This document shows, one piece after another, positions 26,130 to 35,622 of a stretch of 64,000 nt of DNA. Source of the stretch: JAEUWI01 sp942492815 (GTDB lineage Bacteria > Hydrogenedentota > Hydrogenedentia > Hydrogenedentales > JAEUWI01). Made by a program: the position numbers and the translations under genes. The notes beneath the pieces were generated by a model, which was not told the DNA's origin, searched no databases, and saw only the letters and a list, made by a program, of their open reading frames with translations. Position 1 is the first letter of the stretch, and each line of letters starts with the position of its first letter. The DNA lies in NCBI GenBank assembly GCA_942492815.1, contig OW818658.1, positions 4,588,001 to 4,652,000 on the forward strand, written 5' to 3'.

Positions 26130-27302
26130 ATGACGCTGGATACGATTCTATCGCGGGACCCGCAGTGGCAACGGGGCGAGGGCGCGCCCAACGCCGAGAC
26201 GGTGGTGCTCACCCTGTGTAATCTGGGCCGCAATCTCAATGACATGCCCTTCCCCGCACTCTGCAACCCCGATGAGCGCAGTTCCGTGGAGGATCGCCTC
26301 CTTCGGGTTTTCGACCAGTTCAACCTCCTGGCCACGGGCGAATACTTCAGTCTGGTTGATCTCCGGGCTTCGGACGTGCAATTGCTGGCCGAGCGCCAGC
26401 TTATCACGCTGAATCTCACCACGCCGCGCAAGGGACAGGGCATCTATATCGCCCACGACCAGTCCCTCAGCATTCTGGTGAACGATGAAGACCACTATTG
26501 CATCCGCGTCCTTTCTTCGGGGCTCGACCTTCAGGATGCGTGGATTCGCGCCAGTCGCATGGACGACCTCCTCAGCGGGGTGCTGGATATCGCTTTTTCG
26601 CCGACGCTGGGCTTTCTGACACGAAATCTCAACCATCTGGGCACGGGGCTGAAGCTCAGTCTGCTGCTCCATCTCCCCGCCTGTGTTCAGGAGGGAGCGC
26701 TCCACGAGATTCATGCCCTGACCGAACCGCAGAACCTCGATTTCAGCGGAATCGGCACCGGCGTGCCCGATCTGCACCCCGCCGACAAGCAGGAGCTGAG
26801 TGATCGCTGGCCGGTCTACAGTCAGGCGCTTTATAACGGCATGGGCGGCTTCATGCCCCGTGGGATGCACGAAACCGAGGGCGATCTCTTCCAGCTCAGA
26901 AATCGGACGACGCTGGGCCACACGGAAGAGGAAATCATCTTCCGGCTCAAGCAGTGCGCGACCGAAATTATCCGCAAGGAGGCCGAACTGCGGGAGCGGC
27001 TGCGCGAGAAGAGCGTCGAGGTGCTCCAGGATCGCGTCGAGCGGGCCCAGGCCCTGGCCGCGAGCGCCAGGCTCATCCCTTTTGAGGAGAGCTTTTCCCT
27101 GCTGTCTTCTCTTCGGCTGGGGGTCTCCCTGGGGTTCCTCCCCGGCCAGACAGTGGCAGACCTGAACGGATCACTGATACACTGTCAAGGAGCCCACGTG
27201 GAGCGGCAGCTTCAATCAGGGTCTGGCACCCTGGATGATCTCAGTCTGAAGCGCATGCGGGCGAAACAATTCAAAACACAGTTTGCGCCCGCTCAGGGCT
27301 GA
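26130..27302 (+). CDS. mcsB: McsB-type arginine kinase homologue lacking active-site motifs
   Basis: 390 residues. It aligns end to end with McsB from ETVVLTL through FQLRNRTTLGHTEEEII to VSLGFLPG. McsB phosphorylates arginine in proteins to mark them for ClpC. The conserved SSRIRLARN nucleotide-binding stretch is replaced here by LTLCNLGRN (27-35), and the active-site loop SCPTNVGTG is replaced by TRNLNHLGTG (164-173), losing the key Cys. HLPA after it and the DEDH region (NDEDHYCIRVL, 118-128) remain. Family placement is clear; I infer a pseudo-kinase or changed chemistry. It lies 3 bases after mcsA. Confidence 0.85.
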   Translation: MTLDTILSRDPQWQRGEGAPNAETVVLTLCNLGRNLNDMPFPALCNPDERSSVEDRLLRVFDQFNLLATGEYFSLVDLRASDVQLLAERQLITLNLTTPRKGQGIYIAHDQSLSILVNDEDHYCIRVLSSGLDLQDAWIRASRMDDLLSGVLDIAFSPTLGFLTRNLNHLGTGLKLSLLLHLPACVQEGALHEIHALTEPQNLDFSGIGTGVPDLHPADKQELSDRWPVYSQALYNGMGGFMPRGMHETEGDLFQLRNRTTLGHTEEEIIFRLKQCATEIIRKEAELRERLREKSVEVLQDRVERAQALAASARLIPFEESFSLLSSLRLGVSLGFLPGQTVADLNGSLIHCQGAHVERQLQSGSGTLDDLSLKRMRAKQFKTQFAPAQG

Positions 27303-27445
27303 ATTGGCCCGCGCCGCAGGGTGCCGGGTTCGCAGGTAATTTGGTGCGCCGCAGCAGTTTGGTGTCGCGCACGGGCAGTACGGAAACCAATGGCCTCTCC
27401 CGCGCCTACCCTGGCACCGGCCGGCCGTAAAGAAAGGATCACCAC

Positions 27446-29908
27446 ATGTGGGAACGATTTACGGAGCGCGCCAAGCATGTTGTCAGTGCCGCACGTGAAG
27501 AGGCCACCCGCCTGGGTAGCGAATATGTGCGGACCGAGCACATCCTCCTGGGGCTTTGCCGCGAACCGGAAGGCATTGCCGCCCGGGCGCTGGAGAACCT
27601 CGGGGTCGATATAGAAGCCCTGGCCATCGAAATCGAGCAGCAGGTGCAGCCCGGTTCCGCCGTGGTTTCCGGGGACGAAATCGCCTTTACGCCCCGCGCC
27701 AAAAAGGTGCTGGAGCTGGCGGTGGAAGAAGCACGCCGCTTTAACCACAGCTATATCGGCACGGAGCACATCCTCCTCGGCCTCTTGAAAGAGGGTGAGG
27801 GCATTGCCGCCAAGGTATTGCAGGATATGAAGATAGACCTTGGTCGCATCCAGGCGGAGGTCATCCGCCTGCTGGGCGATCAGGGCCGCTCCGGTGGCGA
27901 ACAGGCCCAGACGGGCAAAAAATCCCAGACACCGGCGCTGGACAACTTCGGCCGCGATCTCACCCAGTTGGCCCGGGAAGATAAGCTTGACCCGGTCATC
28001 GGTCGCGAAGGCGAGATTGAGCGCGTGATTCAGGTGCTCAGCCGCCGCACGAAGAACAACCCCGTGCTGATTGGCGAGGCCGGCGTTGGCAAGACGGCCA
28101 TCGTCGAAGGTCTCGCCCGTGCGATCATTGCGGGCGATGTGCCCGATCTGCTGCTGAAGAAGCGCGTGTTGACGCTGGATCTGGCGGGCGTGGTGGCCGG
28201 TACGAAGTACCGCGGCCAGTTTGAAGAACGCCTCAAATCCGTGATGAAGGAAATCCGCCGCGCGGACAATATCATCCTCTTCATCGACGAGCTCCACACG
28301 ATTGTGGGCGCGGGCGCGGCCGAAGGCGCCGTGGACGCCGCGAACATGCTCAAGCCGGCCTTGGCCCGCGGTGAGCTCCAGTGCATCGGCGCCACGACGA
28401 TGGACGAATACCGCAAGTATATCGAGAAAGACGCCGCCCTGGCCCGCCGCTTCCAGACCATTCTGGTGGAAGCGCCCAGCGTGGAGCAGACCATCGAGAT
28501 CATCAAGGGCCTGCGTGACAAATACGAAGCCCACCACCGGGTGAAGTTCTCCGATGAGGCCGTGATTGCCGCCGCGAAGCTCTCCAACCAATATATCGCC
28601 GACCGTTTCCTGCCCGACAAGGCCGTGGACGTGATCGACGAAGCGGGCAGCCGCGCGCGCCTTCAGATCACCACGCGCCCCCACGCCCTGAAGGAGATCG
28701 AGCTCGAAATCGAGGCGATCACCCAGGAGAAGGAGTCGGCGATCCGCCGGCAGGAATACGAAAAGGCCGCCGCGCTCCGGGACAAGGAGCGGACCTACAT
28801 CAACAAGCTCGAAGACAAGAAGCGCGAGTGGGAGTTGAAGCGGGATTCGGCCGAAACGATCATTAACGAAGAAGATATCGCCTATATCGTGTCCAAATGG
28901 ACGGGCGTGCCCCTCACCAAGCTGGAAGAGAAAGAGTCGGAGCGGCTCCTGCGCATGCGCGAAGAGCTCCACCGTTCGATCATCGGCCAGCACGAGGCGA
29001 TCGACTCCATCACCCGGGCGATCCAGCGCTCCCGCGCGGGCTTCCGCGATCATGCGCGGCCCGTGGGCTCCTTCCTTTGCCTCGGACCGACGGGCGTGGG
29101 CAAGACGCTCATGGCCAAGACCCTGGCGACCTTCCTCTTCGGCAACGAAGACGCCCTGATCACGGTGGACATGTCGGAATACATGGAACGCTTCGCCGTT
29201 TCGCGCCTGACCGGGGCGCCTCCCGGCTACGTGGGCTACAACGAGGGCGGGCAGTTGACCGAGCAGGTCCGGCGCCGCCCCTACTCCGTGGTGCTCTTCG
29301 ACGAAATCGAGAAGGCCCATCCGGACATCTTCAATGCCCTGCTTCAGGTGCTCGAAGAAGGCCAGATGACCGACGCCACCGGCCGACGGGTGGACTTCCG
29401 CAACACGGTCATTATCATGACCAGCAACGTGGGCGCGCGGCGCATCAGCAAGGGCGGCGGCACGCTGGGCTTCCAGCGCGACGACCAGGAATCCCTGTAC
29501 CAGAAAATGAAGGAACGGGTGATTGAAGAGGCCAAGAAAGTCTTCAATCCCGAGTTCATGAACCGGCTGGACGACACCCTGGTTTTCCACCGTCTGACGG
29601 ACGAGCAGTTGATTGACATTGTCGATATTCAGGTCAAGGATATGGTGGAACGGGTGGCGGCAAAGGGTGTACACTTGCGGCTGCGCCACGAGGCCAAAGA
29701 GTTCCTGGTTCGCTTGGGAAGTAACGAGGAATACGGCGCTCGGCCCCTCCGGCGCGCCGTACAAACGTACATCGAGGACCCCCTGGCGGAACTTTTGCTC
29801 CGGGGCAACTTGGAACCTGGAACCAAAATCGAAGTCTGGCCCTCGGACACGGAAGATAAGCTCGTGTTCGAACAGGCTGAATTAGCTGCGGAAGGTATCA
29901 CTACTTGA
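27446..29908 (+). CDS. clpC: ClpC/ClpA-type AAA+ unfoldase
   Basis: 820 residues, full length for ClpC. Two Clp N repeats (about 1-145) come first, starting MWERFTERAKHVVSAAREEA. The first AAA domain has Walker A GEAGVGKTAI and Walker B LFIDELHT. A UVR-containing middle domain (EYEKAAALRDKERTYI, about 433-448) follows, then the second AAA domain with GPTGVGKTLMAKTLA and VVLFDEIEKAHPD. The LGF loop for ClpP contact is near the C-terminal part (GTLGFQRDD). ClpC unfolds proteins for ClpP. A GAAAGGATC site precedes the start. Its last codons overlap the bamA start. Confidence 0.97.
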   Translation: MWERFTERAKHVVSAAREEATRLGSEYVRTEHILLGLCREPEGIAARALENLGVDIEALAIEIEQQVQPGSAVVSGDEIAFTPRAKKVLELAVEEARRFNHSYIGTEHILLGLLKEGEGIAAKVLQDMKIDLGRIQAEVIRLLGDQGRSGGEQAQTGKKSQTPALDNFGRDLTQLAREDKLDPVIGREGEIERVIQVLSRRTKNNPVLIGEAGVGKTAIVEGLARAIIAGDVPDLLLKKRVLTLDLAGVVAGTKYRGQFEERLKSVMKEIRRADNIILFIDELHTIVGAGAAEGAVDAANMLKPALARGELQCIGATTMDEYRKYIEKDAALARRFQTILVEAPSVEQTIEIIKGLRDKYEAHHRVKFSDEAVIAAAKLSNQYIADRFLPDKAVDVIDEAGSRARLQITTRPHALKEIELEIEAITQEKESAIRRQEYEKAAALRDKERTYINKLEDKKREWELKRDSAETIINEEDIAYIVSKWTGVPLTKLEEKESERLLRMREELHRSIIGQHEAIDSITRAIQRSRAGFRDHARPVGSFLCLGPTGVGKTLMAKTLATFLFGNEDALITVDMSEYMERFAVSRLTGAPPGYVGYNEGGQLTEQVRRRPYSVVLFDEIEKAHPDIFNALLQVLEEGQMTDATGRRVDFRNTVIIMTSNVGARRISKGGGTLGFQRDDQESLYQKMKERVIEEAKKVFNPEFMNRLDDTLVFHRLTDEQLIDIVDIQVKDMVERVAAKGVHLRLRHEAKEFLVRLGSNEEYGARPLRRAVQTYIEDPLAELLLRGNLEPGTKIEVWPSDTEDKLVFEQAELAAEGITT

Positions 29909-32202
29909 AGAAACTAGCGTTGGGTCTCGCCCTCGCGCTGTTCACTGTCCTTACCCAATCCCAGGCGGCCGCCCAGGCGGGCGGTACCGTCGGGGAAGTG
30001 CGTATCGACGGTCTGGAACGCGTTAGTGAACAGTTGGTCCGTTCGAAGCTGGAAGTGCAGGCCGGGCAGGAGTACAACCCGCTCGCCGTCTCCCGCGACA
30101 TCCGCCGTCTGAACGAGTTGGGGTTCTTTACCCAAATTCAGGCCGATGCCGCCCGCGAGAACAACGCCCTTACGATCACCTATATTGTTGCCGAGAAACA
30201 GGTCATTGAAAAGGTCCTGGTCATGGGCAACAAGAAGATCAAGGAGCGGCGCATTCTGTCCGCCCTCTCCATGCGCGAAGGCGATCCTTTCATCCCCGAG
30301 GCCTACGAGGAAGAGCGCATCGCCATTCTGGGCCTCTACGAGGGCAAGGGTTTCGCGAACACCACGGTGGACGTGGTGGCCGAGCGCGTGGGCCCCTCCC
30401 GCATGCGCCTGATCTACACAATCCAGGAAGGGCAGAAAGCCAAGATTCGCAGCATCAATTTTGAGGGCAACGACGCCCTTTCCGGGCGCAAGCTCCGCAA
30501 GCTCATGGCCACGAAGCGCGCCTGGTGGTTCCTGGGCGGCAAGTACGAGGAAGAAAAGCTCGAATTCGATCTCCAGCAGATCATCAACAACTACGGCGAC
30601 TTCGGCCGACTGGAAGCGGAGGTCACCAAGACCGATCTGCTCTACAGCGACAACGGCAAGAAGATGGATCTCACGGTCCACGTTCAGGAAGGTCCCGAGT
30701 ACAAGCTGGACAATCTGGAGATTGCCGGCAACGCCGTATTCGACGACGACGAACTTCTGGAGCAGGTGGAAGTCACCGCCGGCGAAGTGCATAACAAGTC
30801 GCAGGTCGAAAAGGACGCTGAGGAACTTCAGGATGGCTACCAGAGCAGCGGCTATGTCGCGGCCAACGTGGCCCCTGTGGTCATTCTCGACAAAGACAAC
30901 AAGACCACGCGGGTAACCCACAAGATTGAAGAAGGCGACCTGAAGTACATCCGGGAAGTTAAAGTCATCGGCAACGAACTCACGAAAGATGAAGTGATCC
31001 GCCGCCAGCTCGCCCTGGAACCCGGCGATCGCTACGATGGCTCTCGCCTCGAACAGAGCAAGCGGAGCCTCGAGCGCACCGAGTACTTTGAAACGGTCCG
31101 CACGAGCCTGGACTTCGCCGACGAGGAAGACCTCTTCACCAACCTTATCTTTGACGTGGAAGAAGGCAAGCAGGGCAACTTTAACTTCGGCGCGGGCTTC
31201 AGCAGCGACGAAGGCCTGGGCGGCTTCGCCGAATTGCGGTTGAACAACTTCGACGCAATGAACTGGCCGAACTTCACGGGCGGCGGCCAGCAGTTGGCCC
31301 TGAAGTTTAACATCGGCAGCCAGCGCGACCAGTACTCCCTGAGCTTCACCGATCCCGAATTCATGAGCTATCCCTTTGCCGTGGGCTTCGACGTCTTTGA
31401 CGATTCGTACCAGATTCGCGGCGGGGCGAATTACACGGAAGACCGCCGGGGCGGACAGTTGCGCCTGGGTAAGACCCTGTCCAACTACATGACCATGCGC
31501 TCGTCGCTCCGCTATGAGACGACGGAAATCACGGGATTGCCCTTCTTCGTGAACCCCGTCATCCGGCGCCAGTCGGAAGAGAGCACCACGATCAGCCTGC
31601 AGAACGAGTTTGAGCGGAACACGCTCGACGCCCTGCGGGATCCGGCGGACGGCAGCAAGCACGTCCTGAGCGTCGAACTTGCGGGCCTGGGCGGTGACAA
31701 CGAATTCTACAAACTCTTCATGGATTCCCAATGGTACCGCGCGCTGGATGAGAACGAAAAGTGGATTGTCTCCTTCCGCTCGCGCGAGGGCTACGTGGCC
31801 GAGTATGGCAGTTCGGAATATGTGCCGCTGACGGACAAGTTTTACGCGGGCGGCACCAACACGGTGCGCGGCTATGAGAACCGCGATATCGGCCCCAAGG
31901 CGAAGGAATATATCTTCTTCGGGGATAACTTCCCTCTGGGCGGCAACATTACCTACATCGGCAATCTGGAGTTGAAGTACAAGGTCACCGAGCAGTTGCG
32001 TTTCTACACCTTTGTGGACGCCGGCGGCATCTGGGACGACAGCGACTTCGACTTCGGCGAGATGCGCTACAGCGCCGGTATCGGTATCGGCATGGAAGTG
32101 CCCCGCCTCGGACCGATCCGCGTCGACTACGGCATCCCGCTCAACGCCGACGAGGATCAGGGCAGCGGACGCCTCCACCTGATCTCCGGCATCCGGTTCT
32201 AG
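29905..32202 (+). CDS. bamA: BamA outer-membrane assembly factor
   Basis: 765 residues. The probable start is TTG 29905, overlapping the clpC stop (TTGA); GGAAGG 9 bases upstream supports it. A signal peptide (LALGLALALFTVLTQSQAAAQ) is followed by five POTRA domains (about 25-385). Then comes an Omp85 barrel of about 375 residues with DNFPLGGNITYIGNLELKY near the end and a final strand finishing in HLISGIRF. BamA inserts beta-barrel proteins in the outer membrane. It is followed by ompH, lpxD and lpxC-fabZ, a common envelope-gene order. Confidence 0.96.
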   Translation: MKKLALGLALALFTVLTQSQAAAQAGGTVGEVRIDGLERVSEQLVRSKLEVQAGQEYNPLAVSRDIRRLNELGFFTQIQADAARENNALTITYIVAEKQVIEKVLVMGNKKIKERRILSALSMREGDPFIPEAYEEERIAILGLYEGKGFANTTVDVVAERVGPSRMRLIYTIQEGQKAKIRSINFEGNDALSGRKLRKLMATKRAWWFLGGKYEEEKLEFDLQQIINNYGDFGRLEAEVTKTDLLYSDNGKKMDLTVHVQEGPEYKLDNLEIAGNAVFDDDELLEQVEVTAGEVHNKSQVEKDAEELQDGYQSSGYVAANVAPVVILDKDNKTTRVTHKIEEGDLKYIREVKVIGNELTKDEVIRRQLALEPGDRYDGSRLEQSKRSLERTEYFETVRTSLDFADEEDLFTNLIFDVEEGKQGNFNFGAGFSSDEGLGGFAELRLNNFDAMNWPNFTGGGQQLALKFNIGSQRDQYSLSFTDPEFMSYPFAVGFDVFDDSYQIRGGANYTEDRRGGQLRLGKTLSNYMTMRSSLRYETTEITGLPFFVNPVIRRQSEESTTISLQNEFERNTLDALRDPADGSKHVLSVELAGLGGDNEFYKLFMDSQWYRALDENEKWIVSFRSREGYVAEYGSSEYVPLTDKFYAGGTNTVRGYENRDIGPKAKEYIFFGDNFPLGGNITYIGNLELKYKVTEQLRFYTFVDAGGIWDDSDFDFGEMRYSAGIGIGMEVPRLGPIRVDYGIPLNADEDQGSGRLHLISGIRF

Positions 32203-32214
32203 TTTCCCCCCTGT

Positions 32215-32254
32215 GCCCCGCGGACCCCAACCGGTCCGCGGGGCTTGTTTCTTG
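32215..32254 (+). terminator. Intrinsic terminator after bamA
   Basis: A perfect 12-base stem (GCCCCGCGGACC at 32215-32226 with its complement at 32233-32244) is followed by TTGTTTCTT. It separates the clpC-bamA transcript from ompH. Confidence 0.75.
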
Positions 32255-32281
32255 CATGAAATTTGCCCATCTTGATATAAT
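32252..32281 (+). promoter_or_regulatory. Sigma-70-like promoter for ompH-lpxD-lpxC/fabZ
   Basis: TTGCAT at 32252-32257 and TATAAT at 32276-32281, 18 bases apart. Transcription would start near 32288, leaving a leader of about 180 bases before the ompH start at 32470. Confidence 0.6.
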
Positions 32282-32469
32282 CCCGTATTACCCCCGGATA
32301 ACACTCCGGGCTCCGTCACTCGTTCACGGCGGACAGGCTGCAATGGGCTGTCCAATGGATACCGGGCGGGGTGGGGCACCTGAGGAGCCCCGGCCAACGC
32401 CGCGCGGCAGTGCTCACATATCCCTGGTTGCGCTTACACCAACGACTCTAGAAAGAAGGAACGAAACTC

Positions 32470-33018
32470 GTGACACATGCACTGAAAAATTTCGTGATCG
32501 CTTCCGCCTGCTGCGCGCTATTTGCCGCCTTCGGATCCACCCATGCGTTCGCCCAGGATACCAATTACAAGATCGGCGTCGTGGATATGTCGGCTTTGCT
32601 TGCCAAGTACGACAAACGCAAGGCCAAGTATGACGAGCTGCAGAAGCAGGTTGATGCCCTCCAAGGGGGCATCACGGCCAAATCCGAGGCGATCGAAGCG
32701 GCCAAGGCCGACTACGATAAGAAGCAGAAAGAAGGCAAGATTCCGGCCGAAGAACTTTCCGCGCTGGAGCTCAAGATTCGCAGCGACTATGTCGACTACC
32801 AGGCCGAGTTGACCCGCAGCCAGCAGAAGATCGACAGCATGGAAGAGGAAGTACTGAAGCAAGTCCTGAAGGACATTCAGGAAAAGCTCGAATCCATCGC
32901 CACCGCCGGCAAGTATCACCTGATCCTGAATCACCGCAGCGGCCCCAACGGCGCGGTACTCTATGCGGCACCCGCTATCGACATTACCTCGCAGGTGCTT
33001 GCAGAGTTGAACAAGTAA
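32470..33018 (+). CDS. OmpH/Skp-family periplasmic chaperone
   Basis: 182 residues starting at GTG 32470, with AAAGGAACG upstream. A signal peptide (LKNFVIASACCALFAAFGSTHAFA) is followed by YKIGVVDMSALLAKYDK, the family start. A long charged helix (about 55-145; YDELQKQVDALQGG) makes the tentacle of the Skp-like trimer, and the protein ends with the short strand YLILN-type core (KYHLILNHRSG). Skp escorts unfolded outer-membrane proteins to BamA, which is encoded just upstream. Confidence 0.88.
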   Translation: MTHALKNFVIASACCALFAAFGSTHAFAQDTNYKIGVVDMSALLAKYDKRKAKYDELQKQVDALQGGITAKSEAIEAAKADYDKKQKEGKIPAEELSALELKIRSDYVDYQAELTRSQQKIDSMEEEVLKQVLKDIQEKLESIATAGKYHLILNHRSGPNGAVLYAAPAIDITSQVLAELNK

Positions 33019-33063
33019 CCCACGGCGGTTGCTCTGGATGTTTTTACAGCTTGCATAATCGCG

Positions 33064-33105
33064 GCGCGTACCAGGCGGATGACGCCTGGTACGCGCTTGA
33101 TTATA
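33064..33105 (+). terminator. Terminator-like hairpin between ompH and lpxD
   Basis: A perfect 14-base stem (33064-33077 with 33083-33096) with a GATGA loop is followed by TTGATTATA. The weak T-run means it may allow read-through to lpxD, 41 bases further on. Confidence 0.5.
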
Positions 33106-33136
33106 CGGCCGGGTGCGCGATAGAAATGGAATCCCC

Positions 33137-34168
33137 ATGAATCTGACCGTCGGCGACATAGCCGCCCTGGTGGGTGGAAAGGTCTCCGGAGACTCCTCCG
33201 TCAAGATTACCGGCGTCAACGGTGTCGACGAAGCCGGCGAAGGCGATCTGTGCTTCATCCGGAATGTGCAGTACCTTTCCCAGTTGGAGCAATCCGGCGC
33301 TTCGGCGGTCCTCATTCAGGAGGTCCCGGAAAGTCTGGCCATTCCCGCGATCCTGGTGCCGAAGCCCGACTTGGCCTTCGCCATGGTGCTGAAGTATTGC
33401 GAAACCCAACAGCTCCGCCACCCCTCGGGCATTCACCCCGCCGCGATCATTGACCCTTCGGCCACCCTGGGCCAGAACGTGGCCGTCGGCGCGTGTGCCG
33501 TTATCGATGCGGATGTGCAGATCGGGGACGGGGCCATTGTCTATGCGGGCGTCTATATCGGCCACGCCTCGCGCATCGGCGCGGGAACGATCATCTACCC
33601 CAATGTGACCATCCGGGAAGAAACAGAAATCGGCGCGGGTTGTATAGTACATGCGGGAGCTGCACTAGGCAGTGACGGGTTTGGCTACGTGCCCCTCGAA
33701 GGCGCGTGGATGAAGATCCCTCAGGTGGGCCGGGTGGTGTTGGAGGATGACGTGGAGATCGGGTCCTGTACGTCGGTGGACCGGGCCACCTTTGGCGAAA
33801 CGCGCATCGGAAAAGGTACGAAAATTGACAACCTGGTCCAGATCGGACACAATGTGCGCATTGGCGAACACTGTGCTCTGGCGGGCATGGTAGGTGTTGC
33901 GGGCAGTGCACGACTGAGTGATCGCGTCCAGGTGGGCGCATCGGCGGGGATTAAAGGCCATATCACAGTGGGCAAAGGTGCCATGGTTGCCGCACGAAGC
34001 GGCGTCGTCAAGTCCGTGGAGCCCGGCGCCATCGTATCGGGTTTCCCAGCCATCGATCACGACGAAGAACGCCGGGTCATGGTTGCACAACGACGTATTC
34101 CAGAGCTGATCCGGCGGATCAGGAACCTGGAGCGCGAACTGGAAGCATTGAAAGAACAGCTTACATGA
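33137..34168 (+). CDS. lpxD: UDP-3-O-acylglucosamine N-acyltransferase
   Basis: 343 residues. Third step of lipid A synthesis: adds the hydroxyacyl chain to the glucosamine amine. The start at 33137 (MNLTVGDIAALVGG) is the family start, eight codons after another possible Met. The N-terminal uridine-binding domain has GVNGVDEAGEGDLCFI; the left-handed helix of hexapeptide repeats runs from about 105 to 300 and includes QIGHNVRIGEHCALAGMVG with the catalytic His. GSDGFGYVP is diagnostic. It overlaps lpxC-fabZ by ATGA. Confidence 0.95.
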   Translation: MNLTVGDIAALVGGKVSGDSSVKITGVNGVDEAGEGDLCFIRNVQYLSQLEQSGASAVLIQEVPESLAIPAILVPKPDLAFAMVLKYCETQQLRHPSGIHPAAIIDPSATLGQNVAVGACAVIDADVQIGDGAIVYAGVYIGHASRIGAGTIIYPNVTIREETEIGAGCIVHAGAALGSDGFGYVPLEGAWMKIPQVGRVVLEDDVEIGSCTSVDRATFGETRIGKGTKIDNLVQIGHNVRIGEHCALAGMVGVAGSARLSDRVQVGASAGIKGHITVGKGAMVAARSGVVKSVEPGAIVSGFPAIDHDEERRVMVAQRRIPELIRRIRNLERELEALKEQLT

Positions 34169-35502
34169 GCAAACAGAAAACGATCAGCAAGCCTGTTTCC
34201 TTCTCCGGTATCGGACTCCACACGGGCAGTCTGACCACGGTCACCTTCAAGCCCGCCCCCGAGAATTCCGGTATTACGTTCTTCCGCGTGGACATCAAGG
34301 ACAGTCCCCCCATCCCCGCGCACATCGACTATGTCGTGGATGTGTCCCGGGGCACGACCATCGGTATCGGCGACGCCAAGGTCCACACGGTGGAGCATGC
34401 CCTCGCGGCCATGGTGGGCCTGGGGATCGACAACCTGAACATCGAGCTCGACGCCGAGGAAATCCCCAACGGCGACGGCAGCTCCCTCCCCGTCATGTCC
34501 ACCCTCCAGAAGGCGGGCATCGTGGAGCAGGACGCCGAGAAACAGTACATCACCGTCGACCGGCCGATTTACTATCGGCAGGGCGATGTGACCCTGAGTA
34601 TCCTCCCCGCGGACGAGTTGCGAGTTTCCATGACCATTGCCTATGACCACGTGGCCATCGGCACCCAGTACGCCTCCTACACCATTACGGAAGACACCTT
34701 CGCCCGGGAAATCGCCCCGGCCCGCACCTTCTGCTTCCTCCGCGAAGTAAAGATGCTCCAGGAAAAGGGACTGATCCGGGGCGGCAGCTTGGAAAGCGCC
34801 GTGGTGATCGGCGACGACACCATCCTGAACGACGAACTGCGCTTCCCCGACGAATTCGTGCGCCACAAAATCCTCGACCTCATCGGCGACATGTACCTCC
34901 TCGGACGCCCCGTAAAGGGCCATGTGGTCGGCGTTAAGGGTGGTCACGAGAAGAACGTCCTGTTTTCCAAGCAGATCCGCGACACCATGGCGAATGGCAA
35001 CGGCAAGCGCCACGCGAACCGGCCCGCCCTTCCCAGCCTGAACACGCCGCCCGCCCTCGACGTCAACAAGATTATGAAGATCCTCCCACACCGCTACCCC
35101 TTCCTGCTGGTGGACCGAATCCTCTCTTTCGTTCCCATGGAGCGGGTCACGGGCATCAAGAATGTCAGCGTGAACGAGCCCTTCTTCCAGGGGCACTGGC
35201 CCGAGACGCCGGTTATGCCGGGGGTCATGATTATCGAGGCCATGGCGCAGGTTAGCGCGGTGTTGATTTTCGGTGAAAATCGCGATCCCGATGGCAAGCT
35301 GGCTTTCTTTCTCGGCGTGGACAAGGCCCGCTTTCGGCGGACGGTCGTTCCCGGCGACCAGCTCGTGATCGAGTGCGAGATGGTCCGCCGCCGCAAGAAC
35401 GCGTGCAAGGTGGCCGCCAAGGCCCTCGTGGATGGCGCGGTCGTTGCCGAGGCCGTCATGACCTTCGGGCTGATGACCCCCGACAGCCGCCTCACGGAGT
35501 AG
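34165..35502 (+). CDS. LpxC deacetylase fused to FabZ dehydratase
   Basis: 445 residues. The N-terminal part (about 1-285) is LpxC, the zinc deacetylase of the first committed lipid A step: GIGLHTG, HTVEHALAAM (zinc His), HKILDLIGDMYLLG (zinc His and Asp) and GGHEKNV. The C-terminal part (about 300-445) is FabZ, which dehydrates hydroxyacyl carrier proteins: ILPHRYPFLLVDRI (catalytic His), GHWPETPVMPGVMIIEAMAQ (Glu). Such fusions are known in Bacteroidetes, Chlorobi and some relatives. The gene overlaps lpxD; lpxA does not follow, and a terminator ends the operon. Confidence 0.95.
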   Translation: MSKQKTISKPVSFSGIGLHTGSLTTVTFKPAPENSGITFFRVDIKDSPPIPAHIDYVVDVSRGTTIGIGDAKVHTVEHALAAMVGLGIDNLNIELDAEEIPNGDGSSLPVMSTLQKAGIVEQDAEKQYITVDRPIYYRQGDVTLSILPADELRVSMTIAYDHVAIGTQYASYTITEDTFAREIAPARTFCFLREVKMLQEKGLIRGGSLESAVVIGDDTILNDELRFPDEFVRHKILDLIGDMYLLGRPVKGHVVGVKGGHEKNVLFSKQIRDTMANGNGKRHANRPALPSLNTPPALDVNKIMKILPHRYPFLLVDRILSFVPMERVTGIKNVSVNEPFFQGHWPETPVMPGVMIIEAMAQVSAVLIFGENRDPDGKLAFFLGVDKARFRRTVVPGDQLVIECEMVRRRKNACKVAAKALVDGAVVAEAVMTFGLMTPDSRLTE

Positions 35503-35531
35503 CCTCACCGTACCCGATACCTGAAAACACC

Positions 35532-35564
35532 GCAGGCGCTCCCGAGGGAGCGCCTGCTTTTTTT
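35532..35564 (+). terminator. Intrinsic terminator after lpxC-fabZ
   Basis: GCAGGCGCTCC (35532-35542), loop CGAG, complement to 35557, then seven T. It ends the ompH-lpxD-lpxC/fabZ transcript. Confidence 0.92.
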
Positions 35565-35622
35565 ATCTGGAACCTTCACGTGCCACGCGAATCGGCGCGG
35601 TCACGGTGGCGATGGCGCGATC

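Noticed and set aside
27293..29764. Minus-strand open frame of 823 codons opposite clpC
   Set aside because: It mirrors the coding pattern of clpC, with a protein rich in His, Arg and Gly and no recognisable domain. High GC at third positions keeps antisense frames open.
29914..32397. Minus-strand open frame of 827 codons opposite bamA
   Set aside because: No domain, no ribosome-binding site and composition expected from the antisense of bamA.
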